Source: Liolophura sinensis (Eukaryota; Mollusca; Polyplacophora; Chitonida; Chitonidae). Taken from it: a DNA stretch of 64,000 nucleotides. Location of the stretch: the NCBI RefSeq assembly GCF_032854445.1, contig NC_088302.1:50500046-50564045 (forward strand), given 5' to 3'. Shown here one piece after another: positions 11,960 to 24,300 of this stretch. A model generated the notes under the pieces. The model did not search any database. It worked only from the letters and a program-made list of their open reading frames with translations, and was not told the origin of the DNA. The first letter of the stretch is position 1. Each line of letters starts with the position of its first letter. The position numbers and the translations under genes were made by a program.

Positions 11960-13740
11960 CCAATGACCATATGTATCTTTCAGTCGTCAGAGAATACAAT
12001 CTGGCCAGATCCCCTTAACAGTCAAAAATATGACAGCTCTGTTCACTTTAGTGTAGAGCCAGATCCACCACACAGTCAATAATATCCTTACCACTTACAG
12101 TTTAGTATACATGTACAGCCAGGTCCCCTACACAATAATATGAGTACTATGTACACTTCAGTATTAAGCCAGATCTCCCACACAGTCGATAATATCCTTA
12201 CCGCTTACACTTTAGTATACAGCCAGATCCCACACACAATATGACAACTATGTACACTTCAGTATGGAACTAGATCCCTAACAGAGTCAATATTATGACA
12301 ACAATGAGCACTTCGGTATACAGCCAGATCCTGTAATAGTCAATAACATGACAACTACCTACATCTCAGTATAGAGCCAGATGCCTACACAGTTAATATT
12401 ATGACAACGAAGTACACTTCAGCAGGGAGCCAGATCCTTTACACAGTCGATACTATAACAGCTATGTACACTCCAGCAGAGAGCCAGACCCTTTACACAG
12501 TCAATACGATGACAACTATGTACACTTCAGCAGAGAGCCAGATCCCTTACACAGTCAATATTATGACAACTATGTACCCTCCAGCATACAGCTAGATCCC
12601 CTACACAGTCAATACTATGGTTACCATGGACACTTTAATAGAGGGCCAGATCCCCTTACGCGGTCAATAATATAATTACTATGTACACTTCAGTATAAAG
12701 TCAGGTCCCTTACACAGTCAATACTATGACAACTATGTACACTTCAGCAGAGAGCCAGATTCCTTGCACAGTCAATACTATGACAGCTATGTACACTTCA
12801 GTAGAGAGCCAGATCCCTTACAAAGTCAATATGATGACAACTATGTACACTTCAGCAGAGAGCCAGATCCCTTGCACAGTCAATACTATGACAACTATGT
12901 ACACTTCAGTAGAGAGCCAGATCCCTTACACAGTCAATACTATGACAACTATGTACATTTCAGTAGAGAGCCAGATGTCTTACACAGTCAATACTATGAC
13001 AACTATGTACACTTCAGTAGAGAGCCAGATCCCTTACACAGTCAATAATATGACAGGTATGTACACTTCAGCAGAGAGCCAGATCCCTTACACAGTCAAT
13101 AATATGACAACTATGTACACTTCGGCAGAGAGCCAGATCCCTTACACTGTCAAAATGATGACAACTATGTACACTTCAGTTTACAGCCAGATCCCTTACA
13201 CAGTCAATAGTATGACAACTATGTACATTTCAGCAGAGGGCCAGATCCCTTACACGGTCAATGCTATGACAACTATGTACACTTCAGTAGAGAGCCAGAT
13301 CCCTTACACAGTCAATATGATGATAACTATGTACACTTCAGTTTACAGCCAGATCCCTTACACAGTCAATAATATGACAACTATGTACACTTCAGCATGA
13401 GAGCCAGATTCCTTACACAGTCAATTCTGTGACAACTATGTACACTTCAGTTTACAGCCAGATCCCTTACACAGTCAATAATATGACAACTATGTAGCCT
13501 ACACTTCAGCAGAGAGCCAGATCCTTACACAGTCAATACTATGATAACTATGTACACCTCAGTTTACAGCCAGAGTTAACATCCAGATCCCTTACACACT
13601 CAATAATGTGACAACTATGTACACAGTTTACAGCCAGGTGCCTTACACAGTCAATAATATGACTACTTACACTTTAGTAGATTGCCAGATTACTCTCGCA
13701 GTCAATATTATGACTGCTAGTCACCGCATTTCAGTACAGA
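11960..13740. repeat. 54-bp minisatellite in intron 2 of gene A
   Basis: Unit of 54 bp: 'atgacaactatgtacacttc' + 'agtagagagccagatccctt' + 'acacagtcaatact'. It is degenerate at the left end and most regular at about 12700-13500. Because 54 is divisible by three, open frames of up to 224 codons run through it, but these are repeat shadows inside an intron. About 30 copies are present here, against roughly half of that sequence in the right arm. Confidence 0.95.
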
Positions 13741-13907
13741 GACAGAATCGATTAGACTTCAATGCAGCTTAAACAGTCCATATGACATAAAGCATGTCAT
13801 CCAGATCGCATACGCCATTTACTTGTCGTGTAATCTTTATTTTTAAGCGTATTAATGCTACTTGACCCTTTAATAATTATCAAGATAATTTACAAAGACA
13901 AGATTAC

Positions 13908-14051
13908 CTGATGGTGACTTCAACAGTTGCCTGGCTTCAGCAAAGAGAGTTGTCCGATCGCCAATTTGGAAGTTTTCACAGTTAGAAATGTTGTAAGTGA
14001 TGTATGGATACAAGGGGGAAGCCTGTGGAATATCTTGTCTATCATTTTGTC
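13908..14051 (-). CDS. SAMD9-like gene A, exon 2, RHIM-like motif
   Basis: Exon of 144 nt (48 codons), phase 1 at both ends, bounded on the minus strand by cttttgcag and gtaatct. It encodes YITYNISNCENFQIGDRTTL. The core FQIG, with a YNIS/N stretch before it and a GD-x-T-L tail, matches the RIP homotypic interaction motif of RIPK1 (IQIG), RIPK3 (VQVG) and ZBP1, where it forms signalling amyloids. Joining in phase to exon 1 gives LT-G-QND; joining to exon 3 gives SPS-D-NKAD. The same 144-nt exon occurs in all four SAMD9-like copies in the window. RHIM assignment rests on motif likeness only. Confidence 0.8.
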
Positions 14052-14644
14052 CTGCAAAAGGAAAAGTATTGCTAACACTTACCATCTGTCGATAATAAGA
14101 ACAGCTGAGTTAGGGTATTAGGTGTTTTAAAGTGGATGAAAGGCTGTGGGCGCTAGATGTGAAGGTCACTTAAAATGAAAGTGGGCCAGTCTTTTAAAAC
14201 ATTCTGTCATGGGTCTAACCCGACCATATCAGACAACAAAAATTAGGGCTGATCGGTTGTTCACTGGAGAATTCTGTTTTCCCTCTCTTCATTCTGGTTA
14301 ATAAATCAAGTAGGGATTTGAAAGGAAATAATACTGAGCAAAATAATAATAATAAAAAAACAACAAATCTGTCTAAATCCCATTAAAACTTGGATTAGGT
14401 CCCTTGTCTGTAGGGTCCTTCCGGTTTTGCCCAATGAATATATTGTATTGATGTCCTAAAACGTTAGGGAAGAAGAAAATGTAGCTGAATTTTTAGTAGT
14501 CCACGAAACACACGAGGAGTGAGTTCAATCCCAAAAATGGACAACGATTTCCTTGATTCCCGCCGGTGGTTTTACAGGAATATGGCATTTCAATGAGGCA
14601 GCACTTTGAATGTATCGATATACATGTAGGCCTACATATTTTAC
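14052..14644 (-). other. intron 1 of SAMD9-like gene A
   Basis: Intron between exon 1 and exon 2, AT-rich with an 'aataataataataaaa' microsatellite near 14340. No other signal is seen. Confidence 0.7.
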
Positions 14645-14741
14645 CTGTCAGGTTTAGATTGGAGGAAGCGTTTTCTGTGACTTTTTGGGAGTTTTTCTTC
14701 TTTTTCTTCTTCTTCCTCTTGTCATTTGTTACAGACGCCAT
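14645..14741 (-). CDS. SAMD9-like gene A, exon 1, basic N-terminus
   Basis: First coding exon of 97 nt, ATG at 14741-14739, donor cctgacag|gtaaaa. It encodes 32 residues with a lysine run (NDKRKKKKKKKNSQK), which could act as a nuclear localisation or nucleic-acid-binding tail. The splice phase fits exon 2. The start is supported by the matching exon of gene B, where the same ATG and donor are kept although the lysine run differs in length. An in-frame upstream Met exists on the minus strand in gene A only, so I prefer the shared ATG. Confidence 0.75.
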
Positions 14742-15614
14742 CTTTTCTCTTGAACGTTCGAGAGTGATGCAAACAGATGTTGAGTTAACACAATCTGTAA
14801 AAAACAAATCAGATGTTTTTATTTTCTCACAGACAAAAGTGTCATCGAAGAGTTATTACATGTTTACTGTCATCTGCATCTTATGCCATTGAAGGGTTCA
14901 AGGGAACTTCAACTTTGGTTTATATCTTCATCTGATGATGAATTGGATTACTATATATACTAAAGACATTTCCATTAATTCTCTGGTTTCTGTAGCAACC
15001 AACTCGACAATTTTAATTTGGACGACGTGTATGCATTTGATATATATGTTCAGGTGAAGTAGAATCAAAATTAAGCTAAGGTCAATTGATTTCATGGCAA
15101 CTAATCGGAATATAAACTATAATGCATGATGTATAGGAAGTTCAAATTGGTTTAAAATTCTGGTCACTGGCAGCTAACTGTAAAATGACACATCGCAAGA
15201 TACAATTGCAGCTGAATCAATGACGTACGAAATAAAGGTTTCGTGTACATGTTTTGCTCCTTTTCTCTTTTTATAATGTATATCCATTTCTTCGGTAACC
15301 AGGATGTTCACTAGTTAAAGTCTGTTGCGTTGTACATGCAAGTATTGTGTAGTCCCCCTTTCTGCTAGTAAGCTCTATAATCTAAATAGGTCACTTCGCA
15401 CAACACTGTTATTTGATTTGCAACAAGCAATACCAATGACACATTCAAAATGCCAGAACATGCTAGTACGTACCTGATCAGTGATGTGTCTCCAGGTCTA
15501 CTACGTGTATCAGAGCCGGCGATCCCACTGAAAGGGAGTCATCCAAATTTCTTTTCAGGAAATGCTTGCATATGTGTATTACTTCACATGCCACTGTCTG
15601 GATAATGTACATGC
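14742..15614. other. upstream region of gene A (candidate promoter area)
   Basis: DNA 5' of exon 1 on the minus strand, mirrored at 51381-52247. Just upstream of the ATG is a short palindrome (gaacgttcga) kept in both copies. It fits a GAAnnTTC heat-shock-element half pair, though one such site is weak evidence. No TATA box is clear. Confidence 0.4.
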
Positions 15615-15960
15615 TACTATAGAATACAGGGCTATGCAAATATGTCTACTGTTACTACAGAGTACAGGACTACACAGCTATGCCTTCTGTTACTATAGAC
15701 TACAGGACTACACAGATATGCCTTCTGTATTACATTGAAAGGCTCTTACAGTTTTCAGACATTGCCTACTGTATTACATTGAAAGGCTCTTACAGTTTTC
15801 AGACATTGCCTATTGTATTACATTGAAAGGCTCTTACAGTTTTCAGACATTGCCTACTGTATTACATTGATAGGCTCTTACAGTTTTCAGACATTGCCTT
15901 CTGTATTACACTGCAGGGCTCTTACAGTTTTCAGACATACATGTATTATATAGGCTTAGA
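15615..15960. repeat. two short tandem repeats (~38 bp and ~57 bp periods)
   Basis: First about three loose copies of a unit with 'tatgccttctgttactatag' and 'actacaggactacacaga'. Then five copies of a ~57-bp unit with 'cattgcctactgtattacat' and 'tgaaaggctcttacagtttt'. The mirror region is 51060-51385, where the 38-bp unit is the more expanded one. Confidence 0.88.
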
Positions 15961-16835
15961 GCATAGCACATGCATCCGGTACTGGTTGGATGATATGGTG
16001 TGTTTAGGTGTACATTAGTGCGTGAGTCCACTACTGAGCAGTACTGTGTAGCTACCACCCTTCTGGGGGTTCCAGATAAAGTGAAAGTAAGCTAAAAATG
16101 AACTAAGGCTCATCAGGTAGACAGATAAAATCTGCATTAAAATACTTTAATAATATATTTAATTCTTTTTATTTATACTTTTTTAAGATGAAGATTTTAA
16201 GATTTTTTTAAAGATCTTAAGGTTTTTAAGTTAAACTCATTCAATTATACGTGTCAATTATATGATGGGTTGTATGGACCACTGGCCTATAGCTGCTGGT
16301 ATTATGGTACTCTGACGTCTTAAGAACAGGTTTTTACGTTCTTTAACGTTTAAGGTTCTTTAAGGTTTTTTAACGTATAGTTATCTATACGAGTTAAAAA
16401 TTACTGAAATAAAATCTCAAAAAAGAAAAAAACAAATATGCCTGTGGGTAAATATAAAGACAAGATGAAAAGCACCTTGCTACTAGCAGTTTGTTAAAAA
16501 ACCCAGCAATTCGAACATATGTCAAAGAGCAAAAAGAAAAATCTGAAAAACAAGTAAGCAATTTTTTACAGATAGTTCTCAAAGACTACTTCTATTTTAT
16601 GTGGTCTTTTCCTTTATAGCAACTTTAGGTTTAGGGTTATCGTATTGCGGAACAGGCCTTGCGATGATCGGATAGTCCTCACTTCCATTTTATGTGGGTC
16701 TTTCCTTTTAAAGCAACTGTAGATTTAGGGTTATCGTATTGGTGGAAATGGGCCTTGTGAGTACACGAATACCGGACTTTGCTGCGAAATAAAATTTTAA
16801 AAAATGCTAAATGCACGATGACACGACTGGAATGT
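15961..16835. other. AT-rich intergenic segment
   Basis: Contains low-complexity 'ttaagattttttt' stretches near 16140-16380 and no recognisable gene. It is mirrored in the right arm at 50245-51060. Confidence 0.6.
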
Positions 16836-17075
16836 ATTTATTTATTTATTTGATTGGTGTTTTACGCCGTACTCAAGAATATTTCACTTATATGACCACG
16901 GCCAGCATTATGGTGGGCGGAAACCCATGACCATCCGCAGATAGCTGACAGACCTTCCCACGTACGGCCGGAGAGGAAGCCAGCTTGAACTGGACTTGAA
17001 CTCACAGCGACCGCATTGGTGAGAGACTCCTGGGTCATTACGCTGCGCTAGCGCTCTAACCAACTGAATCACGGA
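16836..17075 (-). mobile_element. tRNA-derived SINE, near full length
   Basis: On the minus strand it has a tRNA-like head ending near 17075, the body phrases 'gagttcaagtcc' (B-box-like) and 'gccagcttcctctccggcc', and the tail 'gcgtaaaacaccaatcaaat' plus AAAT repeats starting at 16836. Its mirror is 49994-50244, so the insertion predates the inverted duplication. Confidence 0.9.
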
Positions 17076-18150
17076 CAGCAATGTACATCGTGGCTTTTAT
17101 TTCTGCCACAGATGTGAAACTGTCAAAGAGCTATGAGAAGCTGGCGTGTGGTTCTATCCAGTTTTGAAACTTTTCTAAACAGTACCAATGGTACCACAAA
17201 CAGTATTGATACATAGGATTCTAAATGTCATAAATATTTTTGAGAAAGTTGGGGTTCTATTTTGATAATTTATCTGTCATTCTGTCGTGTGTTAAAAGGC
17301 AACGTTATTGTTAGAGTTCATAAGAATGGTATACATATGCCTACAGTCAAGACGATGATAATGAAACTAGGGCATATGTTGATTTGGCGAAATAGTTTCT
17401 GTGTAGGCTACCGATTCTGTAATCCGGAAATGCCATTAAGCCGTTATGTTTTTCTGTCATTTAGAATTAATGAAGTAATTAACGAATGATTGTGGTCAAC
17501 ATCACGCCACAGTGTGAATATTTCTGCCGTATAAACCATGTTGTAAAATTACTAGAGTTTACGGTAAATTCACACCCCCGAAAACATACGGGCTAACTCA
17601 TCGCAAAATGCCGCCAAAATCTTACTTAATTCACCGACAGCACATGTTCATGGTTTTGAACACGATTGTCAACGACTAAAACTGAACATTCCAAGTACTT
17701 TCACTTTCAACATTTACTATATCATACACCGGTACATTTAGGTCAGTATAGATTTTGCGACATTTTCACGTGAAGCTACTTACATGTGGAAACGTCTGAT
17801 TCACTCCTACATCATTGTTTTCCTCACTCTCAGTAAGATGGATATCATGCAGTTACAAACAGGATGATATTATATCCCTCCTTTAGTCTCCAGAGCATAC
17901 TAAAAACGATGCTCCTTATATCCTAACCCAAAACAAGGGGATCCTTTTTCTATCACCAGAGGGCGCACCTGGACATTCAAGAAGAGGACGTAGCGCATGA
18001 CCAAACATATGGCGCGAAATGCAAAGTAGTGGGATAAAGTTACACACTCGTGTTCACATAGAGACATACGGTTTATATCACTGTATATCTCATACCATTA
18101 ACTTAAATTTTATTTACAGCAGCGCTTCTCCGAATTATCGAACTATCGGC
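17076..18150. other. left-arm-only block of about 1.1 kb
   Basis: Between the SINE head and the sequence 'caaggtattctatataatat' this stretch has no mirror in the right arm, where the SINE follows directly on 'aataccttgt'. It is either an insertion in the left or a deletion in the right. It holds one copy of a ~72-bp element repeated at 18363-18433 and no recognisable gene. Confidence 0.65.
17953..17966 (+). promoter_or_regulatory. CTCF-like motif (one mismatch)
   Basis: Sequence tcaccagagggcgc matches the bilaterian CTCF core CCASYAGRKGGCRS except at the first base. It is part of a ~72-bp element repeated 462 bases further on. Binding is unproven. Confidence 0.35.
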
Positions 18151-18229
18151 GATATATGATAAATAAGACAAGGTATTCTATATAATATAGGCCTATACAT
18201 TACACATGTGCTTGGTATGGTGGACGGTG

Positions 18230-19985
18230 GTTTTACCCCGGTATCTATACAAAATGTGCCTAACTTACCTTCCTATAAGTATAAGGTACAACATCCACGA
18301 GGAGGACGGTGGCTAATTTACCTTACTACTGGTATAAAGTACAACATGCACGAGGAGGACGCTAAAAACGGTGCTCCTTATATCCTAACCCAGACAAGGG
18401 GATCCTTATTTCTACCACCAGAGGGCGCACCTGGTCTTTAATATTCATACCACGTACATAGGCACATGACGAAACAGAAGGAGACCGCCCATTTTTTTTT
18501 TTTTTTTTTTTAATTTCTGAAGAAGAAAAAAATTGAATGTATAATATTACTTCAACACTGAAACAACACGAAAGAATAAAAACGAAAAGAAATGGGATAA
18601 TTTTCTTATCAACACTTAAAAATATAAATCACTTCTATTTTTGAATATTTTTTAGAGATTATTAAAGAAGAAAGAAAATTAATAAATATTTATAGGCCTG
18701 GGTATATTTCAACGCTTTGTACGTTGAATAAATACCGCAGGTGTACAGGTATAAATTACAACATCTATGAGGAGGACGCAGGCTAATTTACCTTCCTGAA
18801 TGTATGAAGTACAACATCCATGAGGAGGACGGTGGCTAATTTACCTGCCTACTGTTAAAAAGTACAACATCCATGAGGAGGACGGTGGCTAATTTACCTT
18901 CCTGCAGGCATAAAGAACAACATCCACGAAAAGGACGGTGGCTAATTTACCTGCCTACTGTTAAAAAACACAACATCCACGAGGAGGACGATGGCTAGTT
19001 TACTTGCCTACAGGTATAAAGCACATCGTCTACGAGGAAGACATTGGCTAATTTACCTTCCTGCATGTATGAAGTACAACATCCACGAGGAGGACGATGG
19101 CTAATTTACCTTCCTGCATGTATAAAGTACAACATCCACGAGAAGGACGGTGGCTAATTTACCTTCCTGCATGTATGAAGTACAACATCCACGAGGAGGA
19201 CGGTGGCTAATTTACCTTCCTGCATGTATGAAGTACATCCACGAGGAGGATGGTGGCTAATTTACCTGCCTACTGTTAAAAAGTACAACATCCACGTGGA
19301 GGACGATGGCTAGTTTACCTGCCTAAAGGTATAAAGTCCAACATCCATGAGGAGGACGCAGGCTAATTTACCTACCTTCATGTATGGAGTACAACATCCA
19401 CGAGGAGGACAATGGCTAGTTTACCTGCCTACTGTTAAAAAGTACAACATCCACGAGGAGGACGATGGCTAGTTTACCTGCCTACAGGTATAAAGTTCAA
19501 CATCTATGAGGAGGATGGTAGTTACTTTACCTTCCTGCATTTATGAAGTACAACATCCACGAGGAGGACGATGGCTAATTTACCTGCCTACTGTTAAACA
19601 GTACAACATCCACGAGGAGGACGGTGGTTAGTTTACCTACCTGCAGGTATAAAGTACAACATCCACGAGGAGGACGGCGGATTATTTACCTTCCTGCAGG
19701 TATAAAGTACAACATCCACGAGGAGGACGGTGGTTAATTTACCTTCCTGCATGTATGAAGTACAGCATCCACGAGGAGGACGGTGGCTAATTTACCTGCC
19801 TACAGGTATAAAGTACAACATCCACGAGAAGGAGGATGGCTAGTTTACCTGCCTACTTTTAAAAAGTACAACATCCACGAGGAGAACGGTGGCTAATTTA
19901 CCTTTCTGCATGTATGAAGTACAACATCCACGAGAAGGACGGTGGCTAATTTACCTGCCTGCTGTTAAAAAGTACGACATTCACG
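18230..19985. repeat. 53-bp minisatellite (left copy, about 25 units)
   Basis: Unit of about 53 bp: 'tacaacatccacgaggagga' + 'cggtggctaatttacctgcc' + 'tactgttaaaaag', with a second frequent variant 'ttcctgcatgtatgaag'. Two units lie at 18250-18360, then an interruption with a poly-T run (18493-18512), then a continuous array from about 18750. The right-arm array (45586-49850) is about three times longer. Confidence 0.95.
18415..18428 (+). promoter_or_regulatory. CTCF-like motif (full match)
   Basis: Sequence ccaccagagggcgc matches CCASYAGRKGGCRS at all 14 positions. It lies in the second copy of the ~72-bp element, in a segment (18363-18740) that interrupts the edge of the 53-bp minisatellite in the left arm only. 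Confidence 0.4.
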
Positions 19986-20113
19986 AGAACCGAGTAGAGC
20001 CGACGGCCATCCGCAGGTTGCTGTCAGAACTTGAACTCACAGCGACCGAATTGGTGAGAGGCTCCTGGGCCATTACGCTGACTAGAGCGCTAACGAACTG
20101 AAGCACGGAGGCC
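19985..20113 (-). mobile_element. SINE fragment at minisatellite edge
   Basis: Minus-strand fragment of the common SINE with tRNA-like head (cacggaggcc at its 5' end, near 20113) and 'gacggccatccgcaggttgc'. The 3' part is lost. The mirror at 45405-45585 is longer and keeps 'gccgccgtcgtat'. Confidence 0.85.
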
Positions 20114-22795
20114 GCCGATCCCGAATTAACTATCATACTGACATACTGACATATCATACTATATCGCCTCCTTAATAATCATTATTAAATAATCATAAAC
20201 ATTAGCTAAGTATAGAGTCGTGCTTTAGACACATTTTCAGAAAGTGTGTTAACAGAAATTTGTACAACAAAACTGCATACCCATGCATTTTTATGCCATT
20301 CCCTCTGTCCTTGCACATCACCATCATTTACCGACTGGTCATCATTTTACGGCTTTGTCTTTGGTAGCGGTAGCAAATCGTGACTGCGGGCTGACTGTAA
20401 GGCTGTCAAGTTACAGACTTTAGTCACCTGCAGTCGACTGGATGACGTGTCATTTATGAGAAGTGACACTGGGAAATAACATGCTTCTATTTATAGATCT
20501 ACTAGCATAGACTTGTTTGCATTTGCAGGTTTGCCCTTCATTTACACATGGTGTTGAATCTTGCATGACTATCCTTTATCGGATAGCCAGAGACAAGCCC
20601 TATCTCAGTCCACCTGCTTTGGATTTGATCCTACCTTTTCGCTGCAGTTTTTGTTATCTTTTTCTGCACCAAAGTAGTCATTTTGTCTAGCCAAACAAAT
20701 GTGCCGTGGAGCGAAGGATACAAATGTTGTTTTGAGCTTTAAAGCTGAGAATCGAGAGAACTGAAAACGTCTCCTTGCAGTAAGTGAGTTACATGCATGT
20801 GGACTTCAGTCGCTCTCTGTCACATGGTGTGTAATAACAGAGAGATATGTACACTTGAGCTTTGTGCCATTTAGAATATCGTTAACAGAAAACAACAAGG
20901 GAGGCCACTCTCAATCGTCTTTACTCTCACAGCCTTCAATCACTATCGTCACCAAATATATACCGGTGCATAGACAGTCAGATTTTCTTTCTTTATTTTT
21001 ATATTCCTTTATTCATTTTTCATCTCGTCTATAACGGTTATACCGGGGTGTGAACTAATGGTGCTACCATTACTGGGGCCAAATTTTCTCCCGAAAGCCG
21101 ACCGGTAATTTTCCCCAATACGTTCGCTATATTCGAAGCTTTAAGTAGCTGATTGGACTCTAAATGACTACTGTGTACTTTGTCTTAGAAACTTTTTTGT
21201 GTGGCTTGACATAAGGCTTTATGTGTAAGAAAAAAGGATAGAAACTACACAGAAAAGGTTAAGCCAAAATCTATGTTGGTCGGGGAAACAGGGCTTGTTT
21301 TTGAAATCCTCAAACGAAGTAGAGAGCATAGCAAGCTAGGTTATCGAAGCCAGAAAATTCACAACGTTCAAAAATGGTTGCCTAATACGAACAACTATTA
21401 CTGATAACCAGAAGTAGCTCAATTTAAACAACTCATCGGTGCACTTCTTTCCCTTCCTGCTAGCCCTTCAACAAGACTCTCCCAAACCCAGCTCCATTCG
21501 GTTCAGAAATGGTTTGAAACCCAGGTTCCATTTGTTCGAAAATGTATTAGCTAATACATGGTATAAAACAATATTTTGTAGTTAAAATGTTGTCTAAACT
21601 CCGCAGCCAGCGCAGTTAAGTCAAAGTATAGCAGCAGCAACTTTAGTTTACATTTAAAGTAATGTTTCATGACTTGTTTTAGGCTAAGTACAAAATTGAA
21701 GACTTGGCTAAAAGTTAAAACTGGTATTAAGTCAGTTTTCCTCCAACAATCAAATTAATCGACGTCATATTCCTGATTCCTGTAAGTGAAATATTTCCTA
21801 CTTCTTACAGCGCATGCGCCGCTCACTACACTTACATCACTGCTACCACTTGATAAGCTTAACCTTTGGGGCGTAGCCTCCGCACTGGTGCCGTCGCCTG
21901 GAACTGCTTAGTCAGCACTCATGAATTAAATTGTTTCAGATAATGCATGGAATCATGTTGTGGATAATTGAGATAAAAAGAACGCATGTATATATTATCA
22001 TGTATACGTTAGTATTATTAAAAACAAAGGTAGACGGGGCTTTTTGTGATTTATGACATCACTTCTTGTCTCATCCCCGTGACCCCCGTGACCCCAGTGA
22101 CCTCGGCGATGTTCAAGGTTTCTGTACAAAATTTGCCAATGGTGGCAGTGCTGTAGAACAAATGATAGAACGGCGCATGCTCTGTAAGGAGTACGTAAAT
22201 ATTTTAGTATCTGTACGGCGTAAAACACAAATGACTGAAAATAATGAAAAAATATACTAGAAACAACTCAGCGAGTAGAATTTACCATTGCATTTAAATT
22301 TTAGTATAGCTGTCCTGCATGTCTTTATTACAAACATATCAGAAAGTGAAAGTCACATTAATATCCATTCACTAATAGTGATTATGGTCAGTAACGTCAC
22401 TGTGACGTACATAATACACTGGTGTATGATTGTGGCCTAATGCCACGTGGGTAGTATTTTAGGCATGTGAATGTTTAAACCAGGAGACAGTAATGAAGCA
22501 GTGGCGGCTCGGATCCAAGCCAAAATGGCCATTCTTCTCTTGCAATCCATGAGTATTATACCGGCTACCATGTACGCTATACCTTGTTGTTAGACGCCGT
22601 TCCTTTTTATTTTCATTCAATTTGACAGGGTGCAAATGTGAAAATTCGAATGTCGGCCGGACAAAGTCCCAAATTTTTATATGATTTTATATAGAGATCT
22701 ACATATTAAACGCTTACTAGGTATACTTCCTAGTGTCCAGTGCCTTTACCTTTACCTCAGAGAAGATTTTTGCAATAAAGATTACTCCTGCTTCC
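20114..22795. other. unique arm DNA, no gene recognised
   Basis: Single-copy-like sequence mirrored at 42921-45404 with scattered differences. Overlapping open frames near 22000-22260 on both strands contain a SINE-like 'acggcgtaaaac' remnant and no domain. I see no RNA gene. Confidence 0.6.
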
Positions 22796-23915
22796 ACCTG
22801 ACACCAATCGATGTCGCGTCACCAAGAAAACAAAACATATCCGACACCAAGCGATGTCGCGTCATCAAGAACACAAAACACTTCCGACACCAAGCGATGT
22901 CGCGTCACCAAGAAAACAAAATACATCCGACACCAAGCGCTGACAAGTCATCAAGAACACAAAACACACCCAACACCAAGAGCTGTCACGTCACCAAGAA
23001 AACAAAATACATCCAACACCAAACGCTGTCAAGTCATCAAGAACACAAAACACATCCGACACCAAGCGCTCTCACGTCACCAAGAATACAAAACGCACCC
23101 GACACCAAGCGCTGACAAGTCATCAAGAACACAGAACACATCCGACACCAAGCACTGACAAGTCACTAAGAACACAAAACACACCCAACACCAAGAGCTG
23201 TCACGTCACCAAGAAAACAAAATACATCCAACACCAAACGCTGTCAAGTCATCAAGAACACAAAACACATCCGACACCAACCGCTCTCACGTCACCAAGA
23301 ACACAAAACACACCCGACACCAAGCGCTGACAAGTCATCAAGAACACAAAACACATCCGACACCAAGCGCTGACAAGTCACCAAGAACACAAAACACACC
23401 CAACCCCAAGAGCTGTCATGTCACCAAGAAAACAAAATACATCCGACACCAAACGCTGTCAAGTCATCAAGAACACAAAACACATCCGACACCAAACGCT
23501 GACAAGTCACAAAGAACACAAAACACACCCAACACCAAGAGCTGTCACGTCACCACGAAAACAAAATACATCCAACACCAAACGCTTTAAAGTCATTAAG
23601 AATACAAAACACATCCGACACCAAGCGCTCTCACGTCACCAAGAACACAAAACACACCCGACACCAAGCGCTGACAAGTCACCAAGAAAACAAAACACTT
23701 CCGACACGAAGTGCTGTCATGTCACCAAGAAAACAAAACACATCCGACACCAAGCGCTGACAAGTCACCAAGAACACAAAACACACCCAACACCAAGAGC
23801 TGTCATGTCACCAAGAAAACAAAATACATCCAACACCAAGCGCTGACAAGTCATCAAGAACACAAAACACATCCGACACCAAGTGCTGTCACGTCAGCAA
23901 GAAAACAAAACACAT
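22796..23915. repeat. 43-bp minisatellite (left copy, about 26 units)
   Basis: Unit of 43 bp: 'caccaagcgctgacaagtca' + 'tcaagaacacaaaacacatc' + 'cga', with alternating variants (gctgtcacgtcaccaagaaa). Open frames with RHQENK/HPTPSA-type peptides are repeat shadows; the three frames cycle because 43 is not divisible by three. Mirrored at 42010-42920, and present in a diverged form at 63600-64000. Confidence 0.95.
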
Positions 23916-24053
23916 TCATACATAATTCACACATTATGTATGAACAGAATATTTCGGTTTGCCTCCAAGACGGATTCATAACTCAAATTAATGTGTCACT
24001 GATCAGGTGCATTTATTTCCTATAAACTTCAGTAAACATGACCACAGTGATTG

Positions 24054-24300
24054 ATTGATCTATCGATCGATCGATTCATTCATTCATTCATTCATCGTTT
24101 TATTTATTGGCATTTAGCGACGCGCTTAAGACTTTTTCAGTTATATAACGGTTGTCAGGTCTATGATTGGATGAAAACCAGGAATAAAACACTGATTTTT
24201 GACTTCAGCCTCTGCCGAAACGGCGACATCTGGATTCAAACGCTCGCCCTCGTTGTTAAGGGCCTGTCATTCCCAACGCTCCAGCGAATTCCGTAAAAGC
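24054..24300 (-). mobile_element. second SINE-like family, minus strand
   Basis: Minus-strand element with a tRNA-like head ('gcgtttgaatccagat' resembles a B box) and a tail of ATGA/ATCG repeats (ttcattcattcattcattca on the plus strand). Mirrored at 41620-41885; a remnant lies near 61545-61620. The family name is not known to me. Confidence 0.6.

Noticed and set aside
12401-13400. Open frames of 64, 224 and 94 codons with TMYTSAESQIPYTVN-type repeats
   Set aside because: The 54-bp minisatellite unit is divisible by three, so frames stay open by default. The array lies inside an intron and is contracted and broken in the mirror arm.
16394-16582. Lysine- and phenylalanine-rich small frames in AT-rich DNA
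   Set aside because: Low-complexity sequence, not kept intact in the mirror at 50348-50581.
22796-23915. CRISPR-like array of short repeats
   Set aside because: Units are contiguous with no unique spacers, and the genome is eukaryotic.
22681-24025. Long open frames with RHQENK/THPTPSA-type repeats (and their mirrors at 41906-42981)
   Set aside because: Shadows of the 43-bp minisatellite, cycling through all frames; no start context or domain.
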